NCBI RefSeq assembly: GCF_016097555.1
Contig: NC_054706.1
Span: forward strand, 43,748,004-43,812,003
Source of the DNA: Gigantopelta aegis
Taxonomy: Eukaryota > Mollusca > Gastropoda > Neomphalida > Peltospiridae
Reading direction: 5' to 3'
Length of the DNA stretch: 64,000 bases
Shown: positions 12,541-25,600 of the stretch, piece after piece
How the letters are laid out: each line of letters begins with the position of its first letter
Position numbering within the stretch: position 1 is the first letter of the stretch
Made by a program: the position numbers and the translations under genes
The notes under the pieces: model-generated
Databases searched by the model: none
Seen by the model: the letters and a program-made list of their open reading frames with translations, nothing else
What the model was told of the DNA's origin: nothing

Positions 12541-13427
12541 AAAAGAATAGTTGAAATGTGTATAATGTATACATTCATTTATGTACAAACATAAATGTCA
12601 AAACAAGCATAAATATAATTTTTTCAAAATGCCAAGACTGTTTTAGCTGTTGAGCAATTGTTTCAAAAAAACATAATACAAAATTCTTCTACACAACAAA
12701 ACTGCCTTTTGATTTAAAAAAAAAAAAAAAAAAAAGGACAAAGAAATTAAAGCTGCATTTTCGAAGCAACATTTTGATGATGACCCAATGATAGGACATT
12801 ATTCAGGTTGTTCAATTATATGTCTATATGAATTCAGATGATAGGACATTATTCAGTTTGTTCCATTATATGTTTATATGAATTCAGATAAACTATGCAG
12901 GATATAAACTACTATTAATTTACAGAGGTTTTTTGTAATAAGAAAAGACGAGTATATACCATCTACATAAATATGTCAGCAAAGTATATCCATTTGTTTT
13001 ACATAGGTTTTTTCTTCTAATTGTCCAAAATCACTTGCAGTGTGCCTCACCCACAATAAAGTTAAAATGGGTGATAATATAATAAAAACAATTATGACAT
13101 TTCTTACATGCATACCCATAATTATATTTAAGGCTGTTCCCAATTGCATTGCATGGGGTGGGAGGATTGTACCATTATGATTGTACACAATTAATTTAAA
13201 CCAAAAGACAAAATTGCAGCATGTCCACCATGCATAAAAATACAAAAAATCAAAACACTAGATAAGGCTACTTGATGTGAATAAGCACACAGTTAATGGA
13301 GATAACCTGTCTTTCTGTCTTGTTGTGAACAGGTCAACATTAAGGTATGGTTGTTCAATGATATCCAAGTGCATTACATCATGGTTACGGGTCTGAGCAA
13401 AACTAATGCATCTTCTCGTGTCTGCAG

Positions 13428-13619
13428 TCATGGATTCACTAGATTTAGATGGCCCAGTCGTTTCTGAATATCTTCTTGTTTGTCTTTTATTTTGGCCATT
13501 TCCTGATTGATGTCGCTCACTTTAGTGGAGAGAGTGTCGATATAGCTGGTGGCCAGCTTCAGGTGCTGTTCCATAGTAACAAATGATGTGTAATGGCTGT
13601 ACATCATTCTTCTTTTATC
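13428..13619 (-). CDS. TRAF-like exon 7: short coiled coil and stop
   Basis: Encodes 63 residues beginning DKRRMMYSHYTSFVTMEQHL, with heptads in LATSYIDTLSTKVSDINQEM and DKQEDIQKRLGHLNLVNP, then TGA. The coiled coil is much shorter than in classic TRAF proteins and no MATH sequence follows. Confidence 0.85.
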   Translation of the reverse strand, partial: DKRRMMYSHYTSFVTMEQHLKLATSYIDTLSTKVSDINQEMAKIKDKQEDIQKRLGHLNLVNP

Positions 13620-16600
13620 CTGTCAAGTAAACAAATCACACCATGGCAGTTTTAATCTAAAACTACTGAACATATGGTGATTGTTATCTCAAAGAACCTG
13701 TGGCTACCACATCATACTATCATGTAGCAGGTAACAAAGCATCGTATATACTTGTTGGATAGTATCAAAAATGACCTCAAAAGTACATCAGTTTAAGTAG
13801 TAATTATGTTAAAAGAAATGGAAAGGAATTAGTGTTTAACAAAACCTCAGCACATTTTAAACTATGGCTATTTGATGTCCAACATTGTTTTTTAACACTT
13901 CCTTTTGAGATTGAGTGAGAGAACTTGGTCGTTACAGAGGCTACTTCTACTGAAATGCGCCAAGGGATCTTTTTATTAATTTTCCCATAAACAAGACAAC
14001 ACCTACTATAACGATACCCTAAAAAAAAAAATTTTCATTTGGTCAATCCTAATTTGTTCAACTAAAAAATGTATTTGCTTTTAAAATTTGCAGAGATCAG
14101 AGTGAATGGTGTTACTATTATAAAACTGTTTACATCAAAACTCATTTAAAAAGAGCTACACAGTGTACAATTGCAGTGACCAGATTCAAAATCCAGATTA
14201 CACTTTGATACCAGGGCTATGAGTAGGTGATGTTTTTAGTCGTGGGCACTTTTGTTTGTGGACACTCATAATGAAGAGATAAAATAGATATTGCACCTTT
14301 TAATTTAGCGCATCAGATCTGATTGCAAAGACTGGAAAAATAAAGTGGCCGCAAAAACTTGCTGTGTTACAGTGTTGCTTGTGACTGAAACCCCATTCCC
14401 ATGTCCACTGAGATCATTCTATCACATGACCCCCACTGCATCCGAGGTGTGCGGTCTACTGCTGAGATACATCCCACTAATTATGTTGAAAGTCAGTAAC
14501 ACTGATAAGAAACATTACCTCGAAGGTACATCCCATCTTGGTAAAATAGCATTTGACGGTTACATCTGGGCAATCCCCCGTTTCTGGACAAACATGCTTC
14601 TGAATGTCTTCTCGAAGAATACCTTGCCGCTTGCAAAGAGTACACGTTACAAGGATCTTGGAACAGGAAAGTAATTGGTGTTTCTGTGAAAAAAAGCAAC
14701 CCCACTTGATTAAGATTAGTGCTAAATCAAGACAACAGATGACCAGTGTTGAGAAAGGTCATTCAAAAAGACCAGTGAATTCCCCACATCTCTACACCAA
14801 GAAACACAAGATAATTATTTTAAAGCAATCTTAAAAACTTTTTTTTTTTAATGATAAAAAAGCTAAGCCCTTAAAAGCTATGAAATTAACTTCTCAAAAT
14901 TCATGGTGTCAATCTGCAATGCCAACACAAAAAGATGCAAAATGGAGAAAACTTGGGAGTGTTTTCTCTTTTTATATATACATTACCTGTCCTCAAACAA
15001 GGGCACCTCCCCCCCCCCCACGCAAGTGGTCTGGTCCGAACATCCCAACAGCCAATGAGATGGCCTAAATTCTTCTACTGCATACTGCTCTCTAGTTCCG
15101 GTCACATGACTGTAACTTCCTTCTTTTCCCCCCGAGCGCATCGCACGGAGAACAGGAAGCGGGGAGGCCCGGGCGGGATGAAATCTTGAGGATGGGTAAT
15201 GTATCTATAAAAGAAAAAACACTTCTTTTCACATTACCTGTCCTCAAACAAGGGCAGCATTCAACAGATGGTGGTGGGTGCCGAGATCCGTAGATGCTTG
15301 TGATAACTCCCCAAACCGGAAAGAGGCTGACTAGTGGAAGAATAAGGCCAACCTTGGTAAGCTCTCCTCCTAGGGATGCCCGTCACAGACCAATGCAGGT
15401 AATGTTCTTAATAACAACCAGAATGGTGGCATCCGTCAGCAGTGGCAGGTGCGGCTCCTAGAACAAAGGACCAGGAGGCGGCAGCCACATCTCATGCTGG
15501 TTCTGACAGGGTGGGAAGACATAGCCACCAGGGATGCAGGTGTTAGGTAACCCTCACGTATTGAAGTGTTCGTAATAACAAGCGACAACATGAGGTGCAT
15601 CCGTCAGAACATTGAACAGAACAAGACCCCGAGTGTTTTCTGTCTAGTACAATAACGACAACAAATAACCACATGCAGTGCAGGGTAAAGGTTATCGAGA
15701 CAAACGTTCCGACACCAGTGCGTAAACTCTGCAAAAGAACAAAAGTCTAAGCAATCCTCACCTGTCGATTCGATGGACATCTCAGTATGCGGCCCAGAAT
15801 CCGACAGATGTCAATGGCGACGAGGACGGCTTGTATTCAACAGAGTCTGTGCAGCAACAACCGGACCCAGATGATGGAACCCCTCAACGTCCTCTGTGGA
15901 GATATCCCTCAGATAATAGTTGGCGAAGATGGAGTCTGTAGCCCAGAAACAACCAGTGATAATGTGCTGAATGTGTATGTTGCATTGCAGGGACATCGTG
16001 GCAGCCAAGGCACAGAGTTCATGCGGATTAGTAGCAGTAAACCTTCCTTCTAATAGGCAGTCAGGATAGAAGACCGGATCCAGGTGGCCACCGTGTTCTT
16101 GGTAATATCCCTCAACCGACTCTGGTTACAGGAGAGGAAAAGTCTCTTGCGATGTTGTCGAAAAGATCTGGTCCTCTCGATGTACTGGTGCAGGGCTCTG
16201 ACAGGGCACAACGTCAAGTCCTCAACGTCCGCTGGACCAACGATAGAGGAGAGGGCCTGCACAACATACGAACGAGGCGCTTGGTCTGGTAACTGATTCT
16301 TTGCAACAAAGTTCATGAGTAACCCCAAGTTGACCGCACGACCATCTTGGTGAAAACGTACCAAGTCCACATCAAGAGCATGGAGTTCTGAGACACGGGC
16401 TACCGTGGCAAAACCGAGTAAAAACACCGTCTTCCGCGTCAAGTCTTGCAGGGAAGAGGATTTGATCGGCTCATAAGGTGCGGTCGATAACGCTTATAAC
16501 ACCAAATTCAGGTCCCATCTTGGTGGCCGAAACCGGTGTACTTGATCCTCAAGGCGAAACCCTTTGATCATCTTATGGATCTCAGGAATACCCAATAACT

Positions 16601-19600
16601 TCGTTCCAGTAGCGACATCACGAACAGTAGCGATGACCGAAACGTACCCAGCGATGGTAGACCCTTCAATTGTAAAGCGGTCCGCAGATACAGCAAAAAA
16701 TCTGGATCGTCTGAGTTTTTGCCGGACACACCATCAGTGAAAGCAAAGCCATCTGACGTTGTAAGCCGCAGTAGTAGATGATCTGTGCGCTTTCAAAATG
16801 GCCGCCGTTGACTGCGAAGAAAAGCCTTTCTTCCTCAAACTCTTGGAGATAAAGTCCACACGTGCAGTTGGAACAACTACGGACGTGGATGGTATAGTCT
16901 TGACGTGGGATGCAGCAACAGATGATCCCAGTCTGGCAGTGGTAAAGGTTGTGGATCGGCAAGACGTATTAGATCTGGATACCACATCCTGGATGGCCAC
17001 ATCGGAACAATGAGCAACAGGTGACAATGGTACAGCTGAAACCTCTGAAGCACCCTTGGAAGGATTGGTGGAGGAAAAGCGTACGCGTCCATCTGTTCCC
17101 AGCTGATGGCCAAGGCGTCGAGATCCAGAGCTTCGGGATCCGGCACCGGAGACACGTAAACCCTCAGCTGATGGTTGAATCGTGTGGCGAAGAGATCGAT
17201 GTTTGGTGTCCAAAGTCTGTCGCACACCCATCGAAACGCTTCGGGATGGAGCATCCATTCTGTCGGCTGTGGAGACGACGGCCGAGACAACGTGTCGGCT
17301 AGTACATTGGAAACCCCTGGAATATGGCGAGACCGAAGTTGCAGCGGAATCTTGTCGACCAGCTTGTAGAGACGATAAGTCAACTGCAGCAGACTGCTGG
17401 AGTGGTTTCCGCCCTGACAGTTGATATAAGCCGCCGCGGTGGTACTGTCTGTGGCCATCACGAGAAAGGCCCCTGTCATCATCTGTCGCCAATGAAGGAT
17501 AGCGTAGTAGACTGCCAACAACTCTAGTAGGTTGAGGTGGAGTCCGAGTTCACCGGGAGACCACAGCCCTGAAGTAGTCTGGTTGCTGAGATGGGCTCCC
17601 CAACCTTCCAGTGACGCGTCGACGAACAGGTGATGAATGGCTAGGAAGGGCCGCATAGAGACACTGTCTAAGATGTTCGATCGGAGCTGCCATCACTGCA
17701 GGCTGGAGCGTAGATTGTCCGGGAGTGAGATGATCAAACGAACAAACAGGTTGAGAAACATCTGCAAGCGCCGCAACTGGAGACGACCTCTGAGTGTCAA
17801 ATCCTGGGCGGAAGTGAGGAGACCCAGGAGACTCTGCCAACCGTGGAAGGTCATTGGAGCGGTGAGGGCTATGGCAATCATGGTCTGGATCTTCTCCCAA
17901 CGGTCTAGAGGGACTTGAACGAGGCCCAGGTCGGGTCGAAGCCTATGAACTGTAGAGACTGCGTGGGAGCCAGTCGAGATTTTTATAATCCAACCCAGAT
18001 GCTTGAGAAAGTCCATGATGAAGGCAACATGTGCAGTAAGCCCTGTCTTGCTCTGGCACTTCATCAGGCAATCGCCGAGGTACGGGTAAAAGGATATACC
18101 TCTGCGATGCGGGAAGCGGGACATTGGAGTCGTGATTCTGGTGAACAGTCATGGCGCCATGGATATCCCAAAGGGCAGGACTGTCCATTCGTAATGCCGA
18201 CCCTGTAGTACGAACCGAAGGTAGCGATGACAATCGGCATGCATCGGAACGTGAAGGTAGGCGTCCTTGAGATCTAGCGAGGCAAGCCAATCCCCCGGTT
18301 TGATCACGGCAAGGACATCTCGCAACGTTAACATCTTGAAGGATGGAGGAGGAAGCAGGTAGTGGTTGTTGAAAAACGCCAAGTTGTGGATCATTCGCAG
18401 CTCCGGTGAATCTTTCTTCAGCATGAGGAAGATGTCTGGGTAAAAGCCGGGTGTTAGGCGTGCTTCCGAAATGCTGCGAACGGCTCCTTTCTCCAAACGT
18501 TTGTTGACGGACTCCTGTAGGACCTTGACTCGTGATACGGAATGCCGCGGTTCTTGAGGTGAAGTGGTTCAATGGAGGGATGGAAGACAATTGCAGACGA
18601 TACCCTGTCTTCAAGATCGACGTGACAAACGGATCTTGGCAAAGTGTCTTCCAGTTTCGCCAATAACGGCGAAGTCGACTTCCGACCATGGATATTTCGA
18701 CCGGTGTGTCAAAACCGATTCGGTTTTTCTGGTTCAAAATCAGGGGCGGGCGTAGGTCGAGACAATCTGAGCAGTCCAAGATTGGTTGGCTGGCGTCAAC
18801 GTCGGCCAGGCTTCCCCTGGGTCCTAGCGGGAGGACCGGATGGTCGTCTGTCCGGAAACCGCCGAGACGGTTGACCTCGAAAGGAACCTCTCCAGCGCTT
18901 AGATGGTGGTTGTGCAGTGAACATAGACTTTCGCTTCGTGGATTCCAACGTCGAAATAAGTTGTAAAGCTTTGACAGTTGCTGTTGACTGTTGGTCTTTA
19001 TCATTGGCTGTAACCACGTCAGAAACCTTGCCAGCAAAAAGCTTTGTTGAGCTAACAAGGTTGACTTTTTCAGATAAGCCTGGCGACGGTACTGCATCAA
19101 CATCGATGACATAGAGGTAACCGAAGACGTCAGGAAAGCCAGTATCTGCGCCGATTGTTGAAACAGCACGTAGCACTGTGCATCTTTTGCCTGGGTGGCC
19201 ATCGCAGCAAGAAAAACTTCCAAGTAAGACAACACAAGCAACGTCTCTGGGCAGTATCCATGGCTTGGACCTGTTTGTCCGTCAAATCCACAGTTGACGA
19301 CTTCCCAAGACGGTGAACATCTTCATCCAAAGACGGAGCCCCATCTTTAAATGGCATGTCAAACACCGGATACATACGGTGATTCCAAGACGGGAAGGCG
19401 ACAAAGGACGCTGTCTCTTTAAAGGTGCGGTCTAAATCTGTCGCCACGTCGGATATGAATGTACCAGCTACCAAGGAACGGATAACCACATCTTCCGGAG
19501 GGACATCAGTCGCTATCGGTCCCTTATTGGACAGCGTTGGCGGATGTGGCAAGGATGGCAACATGTCATAGACGGCCGCCAAGCAATCCCTCATAGTCAT

Positions 19601-22600
19601 ATGGTCAGGAGAGTCAGGCTCATCAATGATAGAAACCGCTGTAGGCGCTGCATCCCCAAAGTCTCGAAGCACTCGAGCACAGGCCAATCGATCTGCCGAA
19701 ATGGAAACCGCCGGTGAACCGGACCGTCCACAGGACGGTCCCGTCGAGAACCCTCGGAGGCCCTGGAAGTCACATCAATCGAAGGTCGGCGCTGACGATC
19801 AATGGAACCCGTAGGGAGCCGTGCAGGTCGTGGGGAGCGGCTACGGTCCCGGCTCCAATCTGCCGAAGACGACTTCCCCGCCGAAGATCAGTGAGCCTTG
19901 GAGTCCGTGGAACGTCTAACTGCATGAGCCGGCCTGTCATCCGAAGTCTTAGGTATCGGTGGAGCTGAAGAAGACGCACCTGACCCCGAAACCGCCGGTT
20001 TGGGTAAGGTCGCCATTGACGCCATTGTTTCTTTCAGCATGGTCGGTAGAATTGAACGTAACACTTCCGCTACGGAGTCAGCAATTGAAGGCGAAGATTC
20101 TACCTTCTTGGTCCTCGCTGACACCACCTTCAGGTAAGCCGCGAACTCGACATCAGACAACCCTGAACACAGGTCGCATCTTGAAGTGAGGCCACACGGA
20201 ACACGACAACCCGGACATAAATCATGAGGGTAAATTTCTTTCAGCGTAAACACGCTCGAACTAGTCGCTGAACATTATCAGACATGATAATAATAATTTT
20301 TCAATCTGTGAAAAGAAAGACAAACCAACCATAACACAAACATAAAGCCGGTAAACCCGAACAACCCTTTAGCGAAGAGAAAAAGAAGGAAGTTACAGTC
20401 ATGTGAGATGTGACCGGAACTAGAGAGCAGTAGAAGAATTTAGGCCATCCCATTGGCTGTTGGGATGTTCGGACCAGACCACTTGCATGGGGGGGGGGGG
20501 GGGGGGGGGGAGAGGCGCCCTTGTTTGAGGACAGGTAATGTGAAAAGAAATTAATCTGAAACAACATTTTCATCTTTGTTTACTTTGTTATTATGTGTAC
20601 TAAACTGCCATCAAGAGATGATCTGGATTGTAAGGGCTGATGTAAGGCGACTGGTCTTCTCAAATTCACTGAGAACAACAAATAGAACTTCTCAGTTTCT
20701 TTTGGGAAAGTTAAAGTGTGTTTTCTTTAACAACACCACTAGAGCACATTGATTTATTAATCATTGACCATTTGGTAATTTTCTCTCAGACTTAGAGAAG
20801 AAACCCGCTACATTTTTCCATTAGTAGCAAGGGATCTTTTATATGTAGCATCCCACATACAGGATAACACATACTATGGCCTTTAATATACCAGACATTT
20901 TGCGGAAAAGCAACATAGGTAAATTGAAATCATGGTTATGACTCATGACAAACAAACGGTATACAATAAATTCAATATTGGCAGTAACTAGCTAATGGCT
21001 CATTATTTGGCTATCAAGGTAGAACCAGTAGTACTCACAGTCAAATCTGTGAACACCATGGACACATGGCAGTGTTCACACTCGACAACACGCTGTGGGC
21101 AGACTGCGGTATGATCGACCAACAATTGTCTGGTGCATTTCAGACCACAACTCAGCTCACATGCAACCACCTTTTTCGGGCATTGCTCATCATGCATCTG
21201 TAATAACGAAACAAACAGCTGTTTTGAAGGGTTCGAGGGGAGACTGACCACAATGCATGTACATATTAAAAACTCTGTTCAATTCAGACCAAAGTTAAAA
21301 AGACAACATGTTATGGTTCTAGTCGTACTTCTAGAGATGATGTACGAGATAGAGAGTCTTGATAGACTGCCCCCTCCCCCAACCCACTGGGGAAAAGTTT
21401 TTCAGTGAAAACAAATTAAAATTATTCTTTAAAAAGTTAAATCAGATCCTTCCAATGTTATATTATTTGGTTTTATTTCTACTAGGTACGTGATTGTTTC
21501 TCTAACTTTTATGTTACATTGTGTGATGTGTAGTGCTGAAAAATGTCTCCTCTTTGTGCATAATGTAGCAGTCCATTTAAAATTCCATAACATGCAGTCT
21601 GGTGGAACAATGGTATTTCACCAAAGAATTAAATGTATAAATATGGCATCTGATTCTTAACATGATTTTTAATGTTATACACAACACATTACCTCTAACT
21701 CTGAAAATTTCATGACGTCTTTGCAGTGGTCACACTTTACTTTTCGGAAAGGGCACAGATCCTGATGGAAAGTGGCATCTTTACGTAGAAATGATTCTCC
21801 ACACTCATTACTGCAGACAATCAATTTCAGAGAACAAGTACTCTCGTGATCCTAAAATATTGCCACAAAGCATTTAAAGCCAAATAACATAAAACATTGG
21901 GACAGTAAAAGAATAATAATTTTTTTAAAGAATTACCCCCCAAAAGAACAAAAACAAAACTGTCCACCAAATAACCTTCCTGCTAAAATTATGCCTCAGT
22001 TAAAAGTAAACAAGAAAGAAAGAAAAGTTTTATTTAACAACGTACTCAACACATTTTATTTACGATTATATGGCGTCAGACATATGGTTAAGGACCACAC
22101 AGATTCTCTTTCTGATTAGCAGCAAGGGATCTTTTGTTTGCGCTTCCCACAGGCAGGATAGCACAAACCATGGCCTTTGTGGAACCAGTTATGGATCACT
22201 GGTCAGTGCAAGTGGTTTACACCTACCCATTGAGCCTTGCGGAGCACACACTCAGGGTTTGGAGTCGGTATCTGGATTAAAAATCCCATGCCTCGACTGG
22301 GATCCGAATCCAGTACCTACCAGCATGTTGACCAACGGCCTAACCACGACGCCACCGAGGCCGGTTTAAAAGTAAACATGCTGCCTACCAAATGACTGAA
22401 GGTGAACTGGTGGGTCTGGTTACATGAAAAATGTTTTTAATTCAGACTGCCCACTGATAATGAAAGGTGGTATAAAAGAAAATTCACTTAAAAAACAAAA
22501 CACACTGTCACCGGTTAAAAATAATAGGTCAATTATCAGGCAGCTGTGTTTGACAAATATTTTAACATTTTATTATAGTGAAGCCCTGATATCAGGTCAC

Positions 22601-25600
22601 CGATATATATATATTTAAAGTACTAGCTTGTCACTAGCTCAACTTGAAAAAGCACTGGTCTTGGGTGTTGGGCTAGCTTATCTTTCAAACTGTGGAAAGA
22701 CTATTTCCCATCCCTCTTGATCTCCCCAAAGGATGGCCATACCTGCAGGGCCCGGAGCTCCCCCCTCCAGGAACATCCGCTCTCGTCATTTTCACACCTA
22801 GTCAGCAGCGACAACACCTCACGTCTCTCAGCCTCATCCACAAATATCTCAAAATAAAAGTAAAAAAATTGATAAATTATCTGTAGACTTATGTGTGCGC
22901 ATTAAATGGGACTAATAAAATATATTGGTGTACATGATGCTAATTCCTTTATGAAACAAAGTGCAACGTAAATATACAAAATGAAGATATTTAGACAGTT
23001 AGTTTGTTTTGTTTAACGACACCATAGGAGAACACTAATTAATCATCGGCTATTGGATGTCAAACATTTGGTAATTCTGACTCGTAGTCATCAGAGGAAA
23101 CCTGCTACATTTTTCCTAATGCGGCAAGGGATCTCATATATACTTTCCCACAGACAGCGAAGCACATACCACGGTCTTTGTCCAGTTGTGGTGCACTGGT
23201 GGGAACAAGAAAAAATCCAATCAGTTGAATGAATCCACCGAGGTGGTTATATTTAGACAGAGTCTTACTTCTAGCTACAGGGTAAATGTAAACTACATAC
23301 ACTGGTGGCACCTAAGCATTTATGTTATATTTTATAAAGTTAAAATATTTCTTTAAAAATATATGTTTCACCGCCACAAGACAATGGAACAATAAACGTG
23401 TTACAACTAAAGTTATTTTAATTTTAATGTTTTTTAAACTCTAGTAATGAGCACATTTTTAGTGGGACCCCCCCCTGCATTTACTGGCCTGCATGACGGC
23501 ACATAAGTCTGCCCAGCAAACAGTAAAACAACCACTTCTGTCGCTAATGTTTACATAAAACAGCAACAAACAATGGATCCAACTTTTATAAGTTCTAAAT
23601 AACAAAGACTTCCTGTTATAGTCTGTTTCAAAAACATTTAGATTGTGCAAATGAAATAAATATAAATGGTGTTCCATGCTCCTTAGAAAGTTAGTTTGGA
23701 CAACACAAAATGACAATATAAAAAAAGCCAATGTAAACATATTTGATCATTATTAAAAAAAAAATTCTGTTATTAACTGTGTAAATAAGACATTCATTTC
23801 ATTTATAGAAAAACACGTTGATCGAGGATGGCAAAAGTATACTTTTAATGCATTAATTCAGAGTTTCAATAAAAGTGTTATCGACCAGTTTTATACATAT
23901 ATTCACAATCAAGATGTATTGTTTTAACAACGGTTTGTGAATTAAATTAACGTTGTTTGTTTGTTTACAAACATACCCTGACACTTGTTTCAAGACGTAA
24001 TGTAACGTCATTAACGTGCGCAGACTAAGGTGACATCATTGTATGTGTACAAAAGGTTGATAAACATGACACTAATTTAGTAAAATATTGTATTCGGGAA
24101 AACAACTTACCTCACTGTTAACTACCAACCATGTTCTGTCAACTGGACACTGTACAACAGATCGAAATCTGAAGAAAACAGGAGATGGAAAAAATTCTGA
24201 TTTTATTTTTTATTTTTTAAACAAAATTTATATGCATGTCCAAACTTTTAGATTATCCTTAAGTGCTAAGTGCACATAACATTTTAAACCTGATTGAAAA
24301 TATGATAACCTGATCATAGAATATTTGTTTCAAACTTTAAGCTTAAAGGTCTACATTTATCAAAAACGTAATTCACTATTGTTTGGTATCTATGTATACC
24401 TTTTACAATATATATTAAGTATCAATAAAATATATTTTTAAAATTTTACCCGTTTTTAATATATTCGCAATAAAAAGTCGCGTTTTCCCCCGTCGCTTAC
24501 CAAAAAGCCTCTGAACTACAAGAGTCAAGTCACGTGACCCCGTGACGCGCTATCCGGCATAACATTCACAGCCTTTCGGTCATTTTACATGGAAGTGGAA
24601 CACGTGTATTTTTAAAACGCGAACATTTTATTCTATTGAATTGAATTGTATGTTTGGAATATTATTTTGAAGATATCTTTCAAATGTGAAACATGGTGAA
24701 CCATTGTTCGGTGTATGGATGTACAAAAGCTGCAGTTAAAGGCAAAAGAAGTTTGCATATTTTCCGAAAGACAAACAGACACTGTTTGCACGGAAGCAGT
24801 TCTTAAACCGAACACGTGTGTATTGGAAAGGACCGTCAAGATGAGATTCGAATTGCAGCGCCCACTTCACACCTGGGGATTACGACAATTATCTAAGATG
24901 GTCGATGGGAATGGCACCGAAACTCTTGTTAAAAAACGTGTCTGTTCCAAGCCTGTATCTCCCCTGTTCAGACAAAAACAAAGCCCGAATGTTAAAGCCG
25001 AGGTGTACATTGTTCATATTTGGCACAAAGATGCACCTCAACACGATGCATTTATATATGTTAAAAAAATAAATGTAGGAAAAAAAATCACATTTTTCAT
25101 GTTCGGGCTGTACATAACGATATCCCAAACAGCGCCCAAAAACAAAAAAAGATAGGCCTATCGAATGTTAATGCAATTTTTTCTAAAAAATATTTTTCCT
25201 ACATTTATTGTTTTAACATATAGTCAGACCTCATTACAACGACCGTTGTTACTGCGACATTTACACCATCCGACCACAAATTGTCGGGAACAAACGTACA
25301 TCAGTGTTATTCTGTTCATTATAACTGAATTCACACCTTCCGACACCGACAGAGCAAATTAGGAACAAACGTGCATCCAACGTCTGAAAACACCCCTTTA
25401 CAACGACATTAAATAATCACAGATACCGTAGCATATTGGCAGTACACACACAACCACTTAAGATTCCTTGATCTCGTAGTGAGCCGACTGTGTCACATGC
25501 TGTCCGAGCTACCGATGCCTGCGAAATCTGTAGACATGTATTGCTTTTGCAAATAAACCGTTAGTTAACCAATTAAAGGATTAACTTCGAACAATAAAAT

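Larger units (their letters stand above)
9707..13427 (-). other. Probable 3' UTR and spacer after the TRAF-like gene
   Basis: No coding frame is convincing. An AATAAA on the minus strand near 10090 is one possible poly(A) signal, giving a long UTR of about 3.3 kb; closer signals are possible. The region holds a TTAA-flanked MITE, a GGGCCCA-ended inverted-repeat element, poly(A/T) tracts (10126, 12717) and a 54-bp direct duplication near 12787-12890. Confidence 0.35.
14943..20541 (-). mobile_element. DIRS-like tyrosine-recombinase retrotransposon, copy 2
   Basis: About 5.6 kb, GC-richer than its flanks, inserted in the TRAF-like intron between exons 5 and 6 with the same orientation. It has inverted terminal repeats of roughly 150-160 bases (14981-15130 and 20378-20540) that end in CATTACCTGTCCTCAAACAA and its complement. 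Coding remnants on the minus strand follow the DIRS order: gag-like, reverse transcriptase, RNase H, tyrosine recombinase. Stops and frameshifts interrupt all of them. I see no methyltransferase domain, which some DIRS elements have. It spreads, when active, through a circular DNA integrated by the recombinase instead of an integrase. Confidence 0.85.

Noticed and set aside
14519..14656. Shorter version of TRAF-like exon 6 using the TTCCAAG acceptor
   Set aside because: It keeps the frame but loses the His and Cys that complete a zinc finger; the acceptor 27 bases upstream restores both.
14345..14674. A 109-residue plus-strand open frame
   Set aside because: It is antisense to TRAF-like exon 6, whose zinc-finger ligands and splice sites are clear on the minus strand.
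24715..25155. A 146-residue plus-strand open frame
   Set aside because: The THAP signature is in the other two frames, so this frame is incidental and the locus is a pseudogene.
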